Shown: piece by piece, positions 63,086 to 64,000 of the stretch
Layout: the number at the start of each line of letters is the position of its first letter
How positions within the stretch are numbered: the first letter of the stretch is position 1
Assembly (NCBI RefSeq): GCF_000740795.1
Contig: NZ_JGYG01000006.1
Coordinates: forward strand, 188,501 to 252,500
DNA from: Haematobacter massiliensis
GTDB lineage: Bacteria > Pseudomonadota > Alphaproteobacteria > Rhodobacterales > Rhodobacteraceae
DNA: 64,000 bases
Direction: 5' to 3'
Made by a program: the position numbers and the translations under genes
Notes under the pieces: generated by a model
Databases searched by the model: none
The model's input: only the letters and a program-made list of their open reading frames with translations
Told to the model about the DNA's origin: nothing

Positions 63086-64000
63086 TCACGCGCCTTCCTT
63101 AAGCGATTGAAAACCCTTGCCCTCTTCGGCAAGGCGGCGGAGCAGCGGCGCAGGTTCCAGTTCCGGCGCATCGAACCGTTTCGCCTGCGCCTCAAGCGAG
63201 GCCACGATCTTCGCCAGCCCGACGCCATCGGCCCAGAACATCGGCCCGCCCGTCCAGGAAGGCCAGCCGTAGCCGTTGATCCAGACAAGGTCGATGTCGG
63301 AGGGACGGTAGGAAATCCCTTCCTGCAGAATGCGGGTACCCTCGTTCACCATCGGGTAGAACAGGCGCTCCACGATCTCCTCCCCCGTCAGCGTCTCGGA
63401 GGAGACACCACGGGCCTCAGCCTCCTCGGCGATGATCTGGGCCACCTCCGGGTCCGGCACCCCCTTCCGCGCGCCTTCGGGGTAAAGGTAGAAGCCGCGG
63501 CCCGTCTTCTGCCCGAAACGCCCCAATTCCGCCAGCCTGTCACCGATCGGGGCGAAGCCGCCAAACGCCTTGCGCGTGCGCCAGCCGATGTCGATGCCCG
63601 CAAGATCCAGCATGGCGAACTGCCCCATGCGGAAGCCAAAGCCGGTGATGGCGTCATCGACCTCCGACGGGCTGACGCCGGACAGGAGCAGCCGCTCCGC
63701 CGCGCGGGTCCGCTGGGCCAGCATCCGGTTGCCAATGAAACCGAAGCAGACGCCAGAAACGACAGGCAGCTTGCCGATCTTGCGCCCGATGCTCAGGCCG
63801 GTTTCCAGCACGTCCGGCGCGGTCCTGTCGCCCCGCACGACCTCCAGCAGCCGCATCACATTGGCGGGGGAGAAGAAGTGCAGCCCGATCACGTCGGCCT
63901 CGCGCCCCGGCGCGGCCGAGGCGATCTCGTTCACATCGAGATAGGAGGTATTGGTCGCGATCACCGCGCCCGGCTTCGCCACGCGGGCCAGTTCCCCGAA
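63086..64000 (-). CDS. 3-hydroxyacyl-CoA dehydrogenase (FadJ-like multifunctional protein), C-terminal part
   Basis: The gene is cut by the right edge: the frame stays open from 63982 to 64000 with FGELAR upstream of an internal GTG. Visible are KPGAVIATNTSYLDVNEIASA, VIGLHFFSPANVMRLLEVVRG, and the C-terminal helical domain GFIGNRMLAQRTRAAERLLLSGVSPSEVDDAITGFGFRMGQFAMLDLAGIDIGW, followed by a second dehydrogenase C-domain (GEEIVERLFYPMVNEGTRILQEG ... WPSWTGGPMFWADGVG). This is the FadJ/PimF plan; the N-terminal hydratase domain would lie outside the window. NAD-dependent. Confidence 0.9.
   Translation of the reverse strand, partial: FGELARVAKPGAVIATNTSYLDVNEIASAAPGREADVIGLHFFSPANVMRLLEVVRGDRTAPDVLETGLSIGRKIGKLPVVSGVCFGFIGNRMLAQRTRAAERLLLSGVSPSEVDDAITGFGFRMGQFAMLDLAGIDIGWRTRKAFGGFAPIGDRLAELGRFGQKTGRGFYLYPEGARKGVPDPEVAQIIAEEAEARGVSSETLTGEEIVERLFYPMVNEGTRILQEGISYRPSDIDLVWINGYGWPSWTGGPMFWADGVGLAKIVASLEAQAKRFDAPELEPAPLLRRLAEEGKGFQSLKEGA

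Overview
The window is high-GC bacterial DNA with tightly packed, often ATGA-coupled operons. Gene content (type II NADH dehydrogenase, NikR-controlled nickel importer, many amino-acid/peptide ABC systems, tryptophan tryptophylquinone amine dehydrogenase, dense beta-oxidation cluster) and protein style suggest an alphaproteobacterium, most likely of the Rhodobacterales/Paracoccaceae; this placement is inference. I see no rRNA, tRNA, insertion sequence, phage gene or CRISPR array, so this looks like chromosomal catabolic territory rather than a mobile island.

Layout. 1-2765: the end of an FAD-dependent amine oxidase-like gene, a DedA membrane protein and a MATE exporter. 3831-11395: an amino-acid block (glutamate dehydrogenase, polar amino-acid ABC importer, RraA-family protein, class I aminotransferase) read leftward, with a divergent LysR regulator. 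12042-16946: a DUF2254 membrane protein, a divergent TetR/MFS exporter pair with a palindromic operator, and type II NADH dehydrogenase. 16986-23489: a nickel importer (nikA, a 1.1 kb gap, then nikBCDE) with divergent nikR and a recognisable NikR box. 23968-25681: an AGE-family sugar epimerase/isomerase followed at its stop codon by 65.6 perfect copies of a 7-bp G-rich repeat. 25787-38093: an eight-gene peptide/acyl-amide catabolic operon (M81 peptidase, Dpp-type ABC importer, two M20 hydrolases, a penicillin acylase homologue without signal peptide) divergent from an IclR regulator.

38305-47071: a small conserved-looking ORF, an L,D-transpeptidase lipoprotein, and a ten-gene thiamin operon (thiD-O-S-G-E-F-Y-tenA-thiZ-X) downstream of a TPP riboswitch; its leader contains three overlapping, mutually exclusive perfect hairpins leading to the thiD ribosome-binding site. 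47696-51673: the conserved tesA / ybbA / ybbP trio. 51674-58024: an AraC regulator divergent from an aromatic-amine-dehydrogenase-type cluster (large subunit, MauE, MauD, TTQ small subunit, two c-type cytochromes) followed by hemC. 58730-64000: a beta-oxidation cluster resembling pimeloyl-CoA degradation operons (3-hydroxyacyl-CoA dehydrogenase, thiolase, paired acyl-CoA dehydrogenases, crotonase).

Together the genes describe a heterotroph that scavenges amines, amino acids, acylated peptides and fatty or dicarboxylic acids. The strongest points for a second look are the TTQ subunit that has lost both cysteines of one conserved disulfide, the heptamer array with G-quadruplex potential, the layered thiamin leader, and the cytoplasmic acyl-peptide degradation operon.
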